From: Clostridium grantii DSM 8605
GTDB taxonomy: Bacteria > Bacillota > Clostridia > Clostridiales > Clostridiaceae
Length of the DNA stretch: 64,000 bases
NCBI RefSeq assembly: GCF_900129965.1
Contig: NZ_FQXM01000009.1
Location: 62,001 to 126,000 of the forward strand
Direction of reading: 5' to 3'
Below are positions 36,331 through 45,187 of this stretch, piece by piece. A program made the translations under genes and the position numbers. The notes below the pieces were generated by a model, which was not told where the DNA came from, ran no database searches, and saw only the letters and a program-made list of their open reading frames with translations. Positions within the stretch are counted from its first letter, which is position 1. Each line of letters begins with the position of its first letter.

Positions 36331-37077
36331 ATGGGAATTTTAAGTTATAGAGTTGTTGATACAACAATGAGAGACGGAGAGCAGAAAGCAGGGATTGCTT
36401 ATAGTAAAATAGAAAAAATAAAAATGGCAACTAAATTAGATTCAATGGGTATTTATCAAATTGAAGCAGGCATTCCAGCTATGAAGGGCGAAGAAAAGGA
36501 AAGTATTTGTGAAATTATGAAACTTGGTTTAAAAGCTAAGATTTCATCATGGAATAGAATGAATATTGAGGATATTAAACATTCTCTTGATTGTGGAGTG
36601 GATATAATTCATATATCAGCTCCAAGCTCCGATATTCAAATAAATAGTAAATTAAAAAAAGATAAGCAATGGGTAATAGACAATTTAATTCAATGTTTAG
36701 AGTTTGTTGATAGTAAAAAAAGAAAAATAACAGTTGGTTTTGAAGATGCAACTAGAGCAGATATTAATTTTTTAGAAGAATTATGTTTAGTATGTGAAGA
36801 AAATCAAGTATCTAGAATAAGACTTGCAGATACTGTAGGTATTATGACGCCTAGTAAAACTTTTGAAATAGTAAGTAGAATAAAAAATAAATTTAATCTA
36901 GGAATTGAAATTCATGCCCATAACGATTTTGGTATGGCAGTGGCAAACTCTATAGCAGCTGTTAAAGCGGGGGCAGGTTATGTGAACTGTACTTTGAATG
37001 GTATAGGGGAGAGGGCAGGTAATTGCGATTATTATAAGGTTAAAGAGTTGGATAGCTTGGCTATGAGGTGCAGATAA
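36331..37077 (+). CDS. nifV-alpha: Homocitrate synthase alpha subunit NifV-alpha
   Basis: 248 residues forming the catalytic TIM-barrel half: VDTTMRDGEQKAG with metal-binding Asp and catalytic Arg, GFEDATRAD, RLADTVGIMTP and the metal-binding HAHNDFGMAVANSIAA followed by NGIGERAGN. The C-terminal domain is absent and is supplied by NifV-omega upstream. AGAGGGTGATTTC precedes the ATG. The last residues (KVKELDSLAMRCR) do not look conserved, and the stop lies inside an inverted repeat AGCTTGGCT...AGCCAAGCT (37052-37100), so the tail may have been changed by a rearrangement. Confidence 0.9.
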   Translation: MGILSYRVVDTTMRDGEQKAGIAYSKIEKIKMATKLDSMGIYQIEAGIPAMKGEEKESICEIMKLGLKAKISSWNRMNIEDIKHSLDCGVDIIHISAPSSDIQINSKLKKDKQWVIDNLIQCLEFVDSKKRKITVGFEDATRADINFLEELCLVCEENQVSRIRLADTVGIMTPSKTFEIVSRIKNKFNLGIEIHAHNDFGMAVANSIAAVKAGAGYVNCTLNGIGERAGNCDYYKVKELDSLAMRCR

Positions 37078-37104
37078 ATCTACGTGGAACAGCCAAGCTG
37101 AGTA

Positions 37105-37935
37105 TTATTTGGTCATTTGTAAATAGTATTCAACAATAGAATGTTCAATATTTCTAAAATTTTTAGATTTACACATAAATCTTAAGGTCAATGTAATTGT
37201 ATCCTTATCCATTGAAGTGTAAATGGTATGTCCTAAATTTGTATAGTATATAGGGTACTCTTTTGATGCATTTTCTAAAGCTTCAGTAACTTCGGCTACT
37301 TTGTTACCTAATATTTTATCAGCAGCTTCTTGAATAATTTCTTTTGATTTTTTCCAATCTGATTCTGAAGATAAGCTAAAGGGAATCTCATTCCAAGTAT
37401 AGGGAAAAGTTGTGTTTTCATTAACAACATCTTGAGTAAGTATTTTCACATTAGGAATATGAATATATCTACCAGTGCTTTGTCCGTAGTAACTATGTTC
37501 TTTTTTTGACTCTAGAATTGTAGTGTGAAACCAATCAATTTTGAGAACATCACCTACATTATCTTCTATTTTAATTCTATCTCCAACTTTGAATACTTTT
37601 TTAGAATTTATTACTGTCCATCCAAGAAAATTGGCAACAACATCTCTTAAGGCAAAAGCTAAGCCGGCTGAAAATAGTCCTAAAAAGGTTAATATGTCTT
37701 TTGAGTTATACCAGATGGTCAATAGAATAACTCCAGTTATTGTCTTCACAACTAATGAATAATTCTGTTTGGTTTTCATAATTGTAGAGGGTTTTAAAGC
37801 ACTTTTATCTAAGTTTCTGTTCCAAAATTTTATTAATATATTTGAAAAGAAAAGTATTGCTAAGGTAGCTATAACTTTTGTTAATATGGAAACATTAGAT
37901 AAATCCGCTGCTGCTTGTAAAAAAAAATTTTTCAA
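37105..37935 (-). CDS. mscS: MscS-family mechanosensitive channel
   Basis: 276 residues with three or so N-terminal helices. The pore helix is LGLFSAGLAFALRDVVANFLGW and the beta domain carries FKVGDRIKIEDNVGDVLKIDWFHTTI. Small-conductance channels release solutes on hypo-osmotic shock. GGAGATTT precedes the ATG on the minus strand. It converges on the nif cluster end and is unrelated to it functionally. Confidence 0.88.
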   Translation of the reverse strand: MKNFFLQAAADLSNVSILTKVIATLAILFFSNILIKFWNRNLDKSALKPSTIMKTKQNYSLVVKTITGVILLTIWYNSKDILTFLGLFSAGLAFALRDVVANFLGWTVINSKKVFKVGDRIKIEDNVGDVLKIDWFHTTILESKKEHSYYGQSTGRYIHIPNVKILTQDVVNENTTFPYTWNEIPFSLSSESDWKKSKEIIQEAADKILGNKVAEVTEALENASKEYPIYYTNLGHTIYTSMDKDTITLTLRFMCKSKNFRNIEHSIVEYYLQMTK

Positions 37936-38040
37936 TGTAAATCTCCTTTTAAATTGATTATAGAATTAATATTCCCATAAGAATAAAAAAATTCTTATTA
38001 AAATTATAATTAATAAGATTATGAAGGTCAATATATTATA

Positions 38041-38140
38041 GGAATCCCATTGTGAAACTTAATTTATACTTGTACAAAATCTCCACACTTCTAGGAGTTT
38101 TGGACATGTATAAATTAATAGTTGAACTGGGATATCTATA
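38041..38140 (+). repeat. Dispersed hairpin element, copy 2
   Basis: About 100 bases with imperfectly complementary ends: GGAATCCCA...AATTTATAC (38041-38069) against GTATAAATT...GGGATATC (38108-38136). Inside, CAAAATCTCC pairs with AGGAGTTTTGG. The last 53 bases match copy 1 at 18.5 kb in inverse orientation. Lies between genes. Confidence 0.7.
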
Positions 38141-38168
38141 AGATGAATATTTTGTAAGAATTTACATA

Positions 38169-38199
38169 TAAAAAAAAGATGCAGAGCATCTTTTTTTTA
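38169..38199 (-). terminator. Rho-independent terminator of the acetate transporter gene
   Basis: AAAAAAAGATGC AGA GCATCTTTTTTTT, 13 bases after the stop on the minus strand; symmetrical, so it may work both ways. Confidence 0.9.
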
Positions 38200-38211
38200 T
38201 ATACACATATT

Positions 38212-38811
38212 TTATTTGAATATCCCGAATGGTTTTCCAACAGGTAAAAATATTTTTCCAAAGTGTGAATTTAAAACTGCAGCAGCTGAACCATAGAATG
38301 ATAGCATAGCTATTATAAATTCAGAGTAAGCAGCAAAAGCATGTCCAAATTCAGGAGCAATTCCTAAAGTACTTAATGATAAACCTATAAATAAGAAATC
38401 AATAAATAAAAATATTAAGAATAATACCTTGTGTACTTCCATAGCACCTATTGTCATATAAACTGAGAAAATAAGATAACCAACAAAAGCAAAACCTAAT
38501 TGTCTTACATCAGCAGTTTCAGCAAGTTTAGCACCAAAAACTCCATTTTGTATTAACCAAGTTAAAGCAACACCAAACCAAAAGAATGCAAATCCACCAA
38601 AAGCAGTAGCACCAAATACATTATTTTTTTTTGCATCTTGAATTGAAGCATATAATTGAGCCGCAGCTCCTAAAAATATTGCCCATGGTAAAATAAGTGA
38701 AACACCTGTAGTTAAACCAAGTTTTTGTGAAGAGGCAACTAAAGTAACCATAGCTAATCCAAATAATCCTAAAGCAGTAGGATCAGCAACAACAATTTTT
38801 CTTTCTTCCAT
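38212..38811 (-). CDS. GPR1/FUN34/YaaH-family acetate transporter
   Basis: 199 residues with six hydrophobic helices. It opens with VVADPTALGLFGLAMVT, the NPxG-type motif of this family (here DPTALGLFG), and has FAFFWFGVALTWL in the middle. Members move acetate or succinate with protons. The open frame runs up to 38892, but the ATG at 38811 has GGAGGG 9 bases upstream and starts the conserved region, so I place the start there. It is probably used for acetate exchange in fermentation. Confidence 0.88.
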   Translation of the reverse strand: MEERKIVVADPTALGLFGLAMVTLVASSQKLGLTTGVSLILPWAIFLGAAAQLYASIQDAKKNNVFGATAFGGFAFFWFGVALTWLIQNGVFGAKLAETADVRQLGFAFVGYLIFSVYMTIGAMEVHKVLFLIFLFIDFLFIGLSLSTLGIAPEFGHAFAAYSEFIIAMLSFYGSAAAVLNSHFGKIFLPVGKPFGIFK

Positions 38812-39019
38812 TAATAAAACCCTCCTAAATGAGTCGAACAAAGTCGAATTTACAACCTTAATAAGTATAGCAAAATTCTTAAAACACTTCAATGGAAAAT
38901 AATAAATATTATAAAGTTTGAAAATTTGCTTTTGAGTACATTTTCAGAAATGAAGAAATAATAATGAATTAATGATAAAATAGAAGAAATTGTTATAATA
39001 GTTAAAGGGGAAATTATAT

Positions 39020-40075
39020 ATGGGACAAATGAAAAGAAATATATCAAAAATAGGTAAAGCACCTGGTAGTGCTATTTATACTGGAAATAAAGAATCTTTT
39101 GAAACAAAGATAGAGTATATAATGTATAACGAAAGTGATTATAAAAGAGAATCAGTAAATAATCTAAAAGAAATAGATTGGAAAGCTGAAGAAAATACAT
39201 GGATAAATATAGTTGGAATAAATGAATCAGAGGTTGTAGAAGAAGTAATGGAATATGTGAATTTAAATTCGTTAGTTGTGGAAGATATTCTTCATATTGG
39301 TCACAGACCCAAAATAGAAATTTATGATGATTATATTTTTATTGTAATAAAAATGCTTACATTTGAAGAAAATAATTTAAGAATTAATAGTGAACAAGTA
39401 TCTATGATTCTGCATGGAAATACTTTAATTACCTTTCAAGAAATAGAGAAAGATGTTTTTGACCCTATAAGAAAAAGAATAGCGAATAAATTAGGCTCAA
39501 TCAACAAAAGACATATGGATTATTTATTATATTGCTTAATTGATTCAATTGTAGATAATTATTATATTTTGCTAGATGAGATAGAAGATAAAATTGATGA
39601 ATTAGAAGAGGATATTCTTATAAATGATAATGAATCTAATCCTTTGCCAGAGATATATAAATTAAGAAAAGAATTACTTTTATTAAAAACAGCAGTTTGG
39701 CCTATAAAAGAAATAGTAAATGAACTTCAAAAGGATTATTCACTGCTTACTGAACCAACAAGAATTTATTTATCTGATTTAAATGATCATGTTAATCAAA
39801 TAATGGATTATATTGTGGTTTATAGAGAAATGATTTCAACTATGTTTGATACTCATTTATCAAATATGAGCAATAGAATGAATAAAGTTATGACAACTTT
39901 AACTATATTTTCAGCTATATTTATTCCTATAACTTTTTTAGCAGGAATATATGGAATGAACTTTAATTATATGCCAGAGTTATCTTATAAATATGGATAT
40001 CCAATATTTATTTTATTATGTTTTATTATATCAATTAGTATGCTTTATATTTTTAAGAAAAGAAAATGGATGTAA
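39020..40075 (+). CDS. corA: CorA-family magnesium/divalent cation transporter
   Basis: 351 residues: an N-terminal cytoplasmic alpha/beta domain, a long helical stalk (about 190-285), then two C-terminal membrane helices with the YGMNFNYMPEL signature (GMN motif) between them and a basic KKRKWM tail. A pentameric Mg2+ or Co2+ channel. AAGGGG precedes the ATG. It stands alone. Confidence 0.93.
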   Translation: MGQMKRNISKIGKAPGSAIYTGNKESFETKIEYIMYNESDYKRESVNNLKEIDWKAEENTWINIVGINESEVVEEVMEYVNLNSLVVEDILHIGHRPKIEIYDDYIFIVIKMLTFEENNLRINSEQVSMILHGNTLITFQEIEKDVFDPIRKRIANKLGSINKRHMDYLLYCLIDSIVDNYYILLDEIEDKIDELEEDILINDNESNPLPEIYKLRKELLLLKTAVWPIKEIVNELQKDYSLLTEPTRIYLSDLNDHVNQIMDYIVVYREMISTMFDTHLSNMSNRMNKVMTTLTIFSAIFIPITFLAGIYGMNFNYMPELSYKYGYPIFILLCFIISISMLYIFKKRKWM

Positions 40076-40324
40076 TTTATAGTTGAATTGTGATACCTAT
40101 AAAATATTTTACAAAAATAAGTAAAATAAGTATAAAAAATTATAAATATAAACATAGAATATAAATATAAAATATAAATATAAACGTAAAATATAAGTAT
40201 AGAATCAAACAAAATACTAATTTAAGCATAAAACCCATGAAATATGCATAAAAAGTATAAAAAAATCAAAAAAATATAGACATTAAAAAAGAAATATGTT
40301 AAACTTAAAAAAGAAATGAAACTA

Positions 40325-40343
40325 TGTTTTATATTACGAAACC
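40325..40343 (-). promoter_or_regulatory. Candidate KdgR-type operator, distal site before kdgK
   Basis: Minus-strand reading is GGTTTCGTAATATAAAACA. Its first ten bases are identical to the site at 6231 before the IclR gene. Confidence 0.5.
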
Positions 40344-40430
40344 ACAATGAAGTAATGATAAATTTTTATTGCAAGTTATAAAAACTATATTTGAAGCATA
40401 GCTTTTATTTATAAAATTAGTTTAAAACTT

Positions 40431-40449
40431 GGTTTCATAATAAGAAACA
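40431..40449 (+). promoter_or_regulatory. Candidate KdgR-type operator, proximal site before kdgK
   Basis: GGTTTCATAATAAGAAACA: GTTTC and GAAAC arms around a 7-base centre, 61-79 bases before the kdgK start. It resembles the sites at 6231 and 40325. Confidence 0.55.
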
Positions 40450-40509
40450 ACAAATAAATTATTAGAAACTCATAATTATTTATATTAGCAGTAAAGTGGA
40501 GGAATTAAC

Positions 40510-41469
40510 GTGGAAAAAACTTTAGAAGTAGTTACTTTTGGTGAAACAATGGTTTTATTTAATCCAGATAATATAGGTCCACTAAGATATGCAAATAATT
40601 TTAGTAAATCAATAGGTGGGGCTGAGTCCAATGTTGCTATTGCACTTGCTAAGTTAGGGCACAATGTTGGTTGGTTTTCAAAGCTAGGCAATGATGCTTT
40701 TGGAATGTATATTAAATCGGTAATTATGGGAGAGGGAGTAGACGTATCTAGAGTTGGCTTTGATGAAGAAAGAAAAACTGGAATTATATTCAAAGAAAGG
40801 TTTCAACATACTAATCCTAATGTGTATTATTATAGACAAAATTCTGCAGCAAGCCATATAGGTGTAAAAGATTTGGATGAAGATTATCTTAAATCAGCTA
40901 AGATTCTGCATATAACAGGTATTACTCCAGCAATTTCTGAAAGTGCGAGAGAAGCAGTTTTTAAAGCAGTAGAGATAGCAAAAGAAAACAATGTTATTGT
41001 ATCTTTTGATCCAAATATAAGATTGAAATTGTGGAAACTTAATGAAGCTAAGGAAGTTATTTTAAAAATAGCAGAGAAAGCAGATATAATTTTCCCAGGA
41101 GAAGATGAAGGTAAAAAGCTTTTAGGAACAGATAATCCAGAATTGATTGCTGACGAGTTTATAAAACTTGGTTGTAAATTGGTAGTTGTTAAACTTGGAG
41201 AAAAAGGATGTTATGTTCAATCAAAAGATGAAAAAATATATGTAGAAGGATATCCGATAAAAAGGGTAGAAGATACCGTTGGTGCAGGAGATGGATTTGC
41301 AGCAGGTTTTCTATCAGGATATTTGAAAGAATTAAGTTTAGAAGATTGTGCTAAGTATGCTAATGGAGTAGGTGCAATGGCAGTTTTAGTAAGAGGAGAC
41401 ATGGAAGGCTATCCAGATATAGAGCAATTAGAAAGTTTTATTGGTATCACAGAGAGTGTTGATAGATAG
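40510..41469 (+). CDS. kdgK: 2-keto-3-deoxygluconate kinase (PfkB family)
   Basis: 319 residues from GTG with GGAGG 8 bases upstream. PfkB signatures GGAESNVAIALAKLG near residue 37 and DTVGAGDGFAAGFLSGY near 252 include the catalytic Asp. The opening VVTFGETMVLFNP and KERFQHTNPNVYYYRQNSAASH are typical of KDG kinases. It phosphorylates 2-keto-3-deoxygluconate to KDPG and would finish the uronate route started by the genes at 1-3.9 kb. No KDPG aldolase gene is next to it. Two candidate operators upstream resemble the one before the IclR gene. Confidence 0.85.
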   Translation: MEKTLEVVTFGETMVLFNPDNIGPLRYANNFSKSIGGAESNVAIALAKLGHNVGWFSKLGNDAFGMYIKSVIMGEGVDVSRVGFDEERKTGIIFKERFQHTNPNVYYYRQNSAASHIGVKDLDEDYLKSAKILHITGITPAISESAREAVFKAVEIAKENNVIVSFDPNIRLKLWKLNEAKEVILKIAEKADIIFPGEDEGKKLLGTDNPELIADEFIKLGCKLVVVKLGEKGCYVQSKDEKIYVEGYPIKRVEDTVGAGDGFAAGFLSGYLKELSLEDCAKYANGVGAMAVLVRGDMEGYPDIEQLESFIGITESVDR

Positions 41470-41533
41470 ATTTAAGTAGTATGTATATGAGTGAACAATA
41501 AAATAAATATATCAAATTAAAAGGGGTGTTCTT

Positions 41534-41926
41534 ATGATAGGAATGGAGCATGTTGGAATTTGTGGAAAAGATACTAAAGCTTTGAAAGATTGGTATGTTA
41601 AATTATTTGATTTTAAAATTGTTTATGATAGCCAAAAGGAAAGACCTACTTATTTTTTATTGATGGAAGATGGTAGCATGATTGAGATTTATGCATCGGA
41701 AGATAATATTGATACTTTTAATAATAGAAAACAAGGAATTAGACATATTGCTTTTAGTACTGATGATATAGAAAAAGAATATAAGAATCTTGTAGATAAT
41801 AATGTTGAAATTGTAACTGATTTGACTACAAGCGACAAAGGCGTTTCAACAGTTTTCTTCAGAGATATAGAAGGAAATATACTTCACTTCATATATAGAC
41901 CTGAAGACCAAAAATTAGCACCCTAA
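41534..41926 (+). CDS. VOC/glyoxalase-fold protein
   Basis: 130 residues, a single vicinal oxygen chelate domain with GMEHVGICGKDTKALKDWYVKLFDF, a Glu/His pair (MIEIYA, GIRHIAFSTDD) and DIEGNILHFIYRP. The fold supports lactoylglutathione lyase, dioxygenase or isomerase activities; no specific one can be assigned. AAAGGGG precedes the start. It follows kdgK by 64 bases and a terminator follows it, so it may be in the kdgK operon and act on a sugar-acid intermediate. Confidence 0.8.
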   Translation: MIGMEHVGICGKDTKALKDWYVKLFDFKIVYDSQKERPTYFLLMEDGSMIEIYASEDNIDTFNNRKQGIRHIAFSTDDIEKEYKNLVDNNVEIVTDLTTSDKGVSTVFFRDIEGNILHFIYRPEDQKLAP

Positions 41927-41951
41927 TATAACCTTATAATATAGTATGAAT

Positions 41952-41988
41952 AAAAAAGTCTCTTTTTAAATAAAAAGGGGCTTTTTTA
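41952..41988 (+). terminator. Rho-independent terminator
   Basis: AAAAAAGTCTCTTTTT...AAAAAGGGGCTTTTTT after the VOC gene, with G-U pairs in the stem. Confidence 0.85.
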
Positions 41989-42198
41989 TTGTAGGAAAGG
42001 TGAAAATAAAAAAAATGTTTAAAAAATAGATTCAGGAAAATAATTATAATGACTATAATTATTTTATTTGAAATTAATTACAGATTAATACAAAAAAATA
42101 GTAAAGTTATGGTATAATATTTTCGAATGGGTATAAATCAAATATAAAATATAAGGCTATTCAAATAGAATCATAGCCAACTATGAAGGAGTGTTTTT

Positions 42199-43074
42199 AT
42201 GAAAGTGAGAAAAGCAATAATTCCAGCAGCAGGATTGGGAACTAGATTTTTACCAGCAACAAAAGCACAACCAAAAGAAATGTTACCAATAGTAGATAAA
42301 CCTACAATTCAATACATAATAGAAGAAGCAGTGGCATCAGGTATTGAAGAAATATTAATAATAACAGGAAGAAATAAAAGAGCTATTGAAGACCATTTTG
42401 ATAAATCAGTAGAGTTAGAACTTCAGCTTGAAAGCAATAATAAAACTGATATGCTTCAAATGGTAAGGGATATTACTAATATGGTAGATATTCATTATAT
42501 AAGACAAAAAGAACCTAAAGGTCTTGGGCATGCTATAAGTTGTGCAAAAGCATTTGTTGGCAATGAACCTTTTGCGGTTTTACTAGGGGATGATGTAGTT
42601 GATAGTGAAGTTCCTTGTTTAAAACAAATGATAGACTGCTTTAATGAATATAAAACAAGTATATTAGGAGTGCAAGAAGTTCCAGATGAAGATGTATGCA
42701 AGTATGGTATTGTAAAAGGAACGCACATAGAAGATAGAGTCTATAAAGTTAAAGGATTAGTTGAAAAACCTTCAAAAGAAGAAGCACCTTCCAATGTTGC
42801 AATTCTTGGTAGATATATAATTACGCCTAAAATTTTCGAAATTTTAGAAAATACTAAGCCAGGAAAAGGTGGAGAAATTCAATTAACTGATGCACTTTTA
42901 ACTTTGGCATCACAGGAAGCTATGTATGCTTATAATTTTGTAGGAAGAAGATATGACGTAGGAGATAAATTAGGTTTTTTAGAAGCAACAATAGAATTTG
43001 CTCTTAAAAGAGAAGACTTAAAAGAACCATTTACAGAGTATTTAATAAAATTACAAGAAAAATATAAAAAATAA
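42199..43074 (+). CDS. galU: UTP-glucose-1-phosphate uridylyltransferase
   Basis: 291 residues. The nucleotide-binding AGLGTRFLPATKAQPKEMLPIVDKP is at the N-terminus, with EPKGLGHAISCAK, the GDD metal site (LLGDDVVD) and GRRYDVGDKLGFLEA. It makes UDP-glucose for glycolipid and wall polymers. AAGGAG lies 9 bases before the ATG. Single-gene transcript. Confidence 0.94.
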   Translation: MKVRKAIIPAAGLGTRFLPATKAQPKEMLPIVDKPTIQYIIEEAVASGIEEILIITGRNKRAIEDHFDKSVELELQLESNNKTDMLQMVRDITNMVDIHYIRQKEPKGLGHAISCAKAFVGNEPFAVLLGDDVVDSEVPCLKQMIDCFNEYKTSILGVQEVPDEDVCKYGIVKGTHIEDRVYKVKGLVEKPSKEEAPSNVAILGRYIITPKIFEILENTKPGKGGEIQLTDALLTLASQEAMYAYNFVGRRYDVGDKLGFLEATIEFALKREDLKEPFTEYLIKLQEKYKK

Positions 43075-43104
43075 AAAGTAATATAAGAAATAGAAGAAAT
43101 AGAA

Positions 43105-43154
43105 GAAATATTACATTAATAAAATAAACTATTAGTGTGGTATTTCTTTTTGTT
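43105..43154 (+). terminator. Terminator of galU
   Basis: AGAAATATTACATTAATA pairs with TATTAGTGTGGTATTTCT (several G-U pairs) followed by TTTTTG. Confidence 0.7.
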
Positions 43155-43275
43155 TGAAATAATTATTTAATGTATAATGTATTAATAGATAGTATATATA
43201 ATTAATAATTATGGAGATTTTTAAATTAAATGACTATAAGCTTTTTTAATACACTTATGAAATGGAGGAAGAAGA

Positions 43276-44013
43276 TTGTTATATTATGAAATAATAATTA
43301 GGTTGTTATTAGCCATATTTATAGGTGGTTTAGTTGGATATGAAAGAGAATATAAGCATAGACCAGCAGGGTTTCGTACACATATATTAGTTTGTGTTGG
43401 CGCAACAGTGGTGTCTATGATACAAATATATGATTTGCAGCGAGTAATGACTTTATTAGAGCAAAATCCTAGTTTGGTAGGGTCGTTAAAAACTGATATT
43501 GGAAGACTTGGAGCCCAAGTGATAACAGGGGTAGGGTTTTTAGGGGCTGGAACTATCATAAGAGACAAAGGAGCAGTTAAAGGACTAACTACAGCAGCTA
43601 GTTTATGGGTTGTTGCATGCATTGGACTAGCAGTAGGTATGGGATATTATTTTTTGAGTATAGTATCAACTTTAACTGTATTTATAGCTTTAGTTTCCTT
43701 GAAAAAAATAGAAATTAGATTAATAGACAAAAGCAAATTAGTTAAATTTGAAATTGAATATTATGATAAAAATTTTATAAGAGATGCAGAAATTATTTTT
43801 GATGAAAATGGTATTAAAATTAAAAATATTGAATTTGATATTGAAGAAAATGAAGAAGTAGAAAAAATAGAAAAATCATCAAAAAAGGAAAAAGTATTGC
43901 AAAATGATAAAATAGTTTTTTATACAATACTTATTCCAAGACACATACAAACATCTTATATTTTAAGTGAAGTTAGCAAAATTAAAGGGGTAAGCAAAAT
44001 CGAAAAAATCTAA
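43276..44013 (+). CDS. MgtC/SapB-family membrane protein
   Basis: 245 residues from TTG with GGAGG 7 bases upstream. Four or five N-terminal helices have the family signature GGLVGYEREYKHRPAGFRTHILVCVGA and GAQVITGVGFLGAGTIIRD. A C-terminal ACT-like cytoplasmic domain of about 100 residues follows. MgtC-type proteins are tied to Mg2+ limitation and membrane ATPase control. Its stop overlaps the convergent AraC gene by 4 bases, so the two lack a shared intergenic terminator. Confidence 0.86.
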   Translation: MLYYEIIIRLLLAIFIGGLVGYEREYKHRPAGFRTHILVCVGATVVSMIQIYDLQRVMTLLEQNPSLVGSLKTDIGRLGAQVITGVGFLGAGTIIRDKGAVKGLTTAASLWVVACIGLAVGMGYYFLSIVSTLTVFIALVSLKKIEIRLIDKSKLVKFEIEYYDKNFIRDAEIIFDENGIKIKNIEFDIEENEEVEKIEKSSKKEKVLQNDKIVFYTILIPRHIQTSYILSEVSKIKGVSKIEKI

Positions 44014-44897
44014 AAATATTGTGTAATCTTATTTCTAAATTCACTAGGAGTTAAGGTTACATTTTTTTTGAAAGAAGTAGAAAAGTGGGGTGCATTTTTA
44101 AACCCACATTTTAAAGCAATATTTTCTATAGAGTTATCAGTATGTATCAAAAGATTCTTTGCTAAAGATATTTTTTTATTCAAAATATATTTATTAGGAC
44201 TAATACCAAGGTATTTTTTGAATATTTTTTGAAAATACCATGGACTTAAATTGATTAAATTACTTAATTCTAATAAGGGTAAGGGTTGATCTAAGTTATT
44301 TTCTATGTAATTAAGTACTTTTTTGAGTTTTAAATTATAAGGAGAATTAATTGTGTTAAAGTTATTGTATAAGGAAGATTTACTTTCTTTAAATAAATTA
44401 TATAAAATTTGTATAATAATAGCTTTTATTTGTATTTCTGAATATAAATCGTTTTTTATAAAAGCATCTAAAATTTCGGAAAAATAATGTTCAAAGAGTT
44501 TAGGGTTTGAACATTTTAAAACACGTGGAATTGAATCTAAAAATTCATGTTGATAAATTGGTTGAAAACTTTGAGGGTTATAGATATTGTAATCAGTACT
44601 ACTTTTATTAGTATTATTTTTTAAATCAATTGCTATCATATAGCACTTATAAGGATAGATACCATAGGTATAGTCGCCTGGCCTTCTAAATACAATTGAA
44701 TTAGCAGGTATATCAACAAAATCACCATTGATGTACATCATACCTTCGCTTTCAATGATAAACTCAATTTCGTAGTCAAAAACATATCTTGGATCAGATT
44801 CTTCTGATTTGTTTTTAAGATTAATTAAATAACAAGTCAATAATCTGGGTGAAATTTCATTAATATGGATTTTATCAGTAGATATTTTTTTGTGCAT
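44010..44897 (-). CDS. AraC-family transcriptional regulator
   Basis: 295 residues: an N-terminal cupin-like sensing domain (YINGDFVDIPANSIVFRRPGDY) and a C-terminal double HTH from about residue 190 (VLNYIENNLDQPLPLLELSNLINLSPWYFQKIFKKYLG, SIENIALKCGFKNAPHFSTSFKK). It is divergent from the GH1 beta-glucosidase gene and probably controls it in response to a sugar. GGAGTGA precedes the ATG on the minus strand. Confidence 0.88.
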   Translation of the reverse strand: MHKKISTDKIHINEISPRLLTCYLINLKNKSEESDPRYVFDYEIEFIIESEGMMYINGDFVDIPANSIVFRRPGDYTYGIYPYKCYMIAIDLKNNTNKSSTDYNIYNPQSFQPIYQHEFLDSIPRVLKCSNPKLFEHYFSEILDAFIKNDLYSEIQIKAIIIQILYNLFKESKSSLYNNFNTINSPYNLKLKKVLNYIENNLDQPLPLLELSNLINLSPWYFQKIFKKYLGISPNKYILNKKISLAKNLLIHTDNSIENIALKCGFKNAPHFSTSFKKNVTLTPSEFRNKITQYF

Positions 44898-44930
44898 AAG
44901 GTCACTCCTTTTAATTTATTAAAAATGAAA

Positions 44931-44957
44931 ATTAATAGTTGAACTGGGATTCCTATA
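44931..44957 (+). repeat. Dispersed hairpin element, partial copy 3
   Basis: 27 bases beginning AATTAATAGTTGAACTGGG differ from 38114-38140 at only two positions. Located in the AraC-GH1 promoter region. Confidence 0.7.
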
Positions 44958-44970
44958 TATAGATAAAGTT

Positions 44971-45020
44971 TATGTATAAATTGATGCTACATATGGTTTG
45001 TACATATATTTATACATAGT
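44971..45020. promoter_or_regulatory. Inverted repeat in the AraC/GH1 divergent promoter region
   Basis: TATGTATAAAT and ATTTATACATA arms at either end of about 49 bases, with TGTACATA inside. A possible AraC operator or an unrelated hairpin. Confidence 0.5.
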
Positions 45021-45187
45021 GAGCATAATATTATTATAAAACAATTTATAAAAATGACAAGAATATATAAATAATCACAGTTTATTATATTAAAATAAAA
45101 CAATTTAAGTGGTATAGTTATAACAAGAAAAGAAATTAAATCAAATAATTAAATGGTAAATAATGTGCAATTGAAAGGAGTTTAATA

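Larger units (their letters stand above)
40076..40509. other. AT-rich region between corA and kdgK
   Basis: 434 bases. A partial copy of the dispersed element (TATAGTTGAATTGTGATACCTATA near 40079) is followed by a degenerate TATAAATATAAA-type low-complexity tract to about 40270. Two candidate operators lie before kdgK. No gene. Confidence 0.6.
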
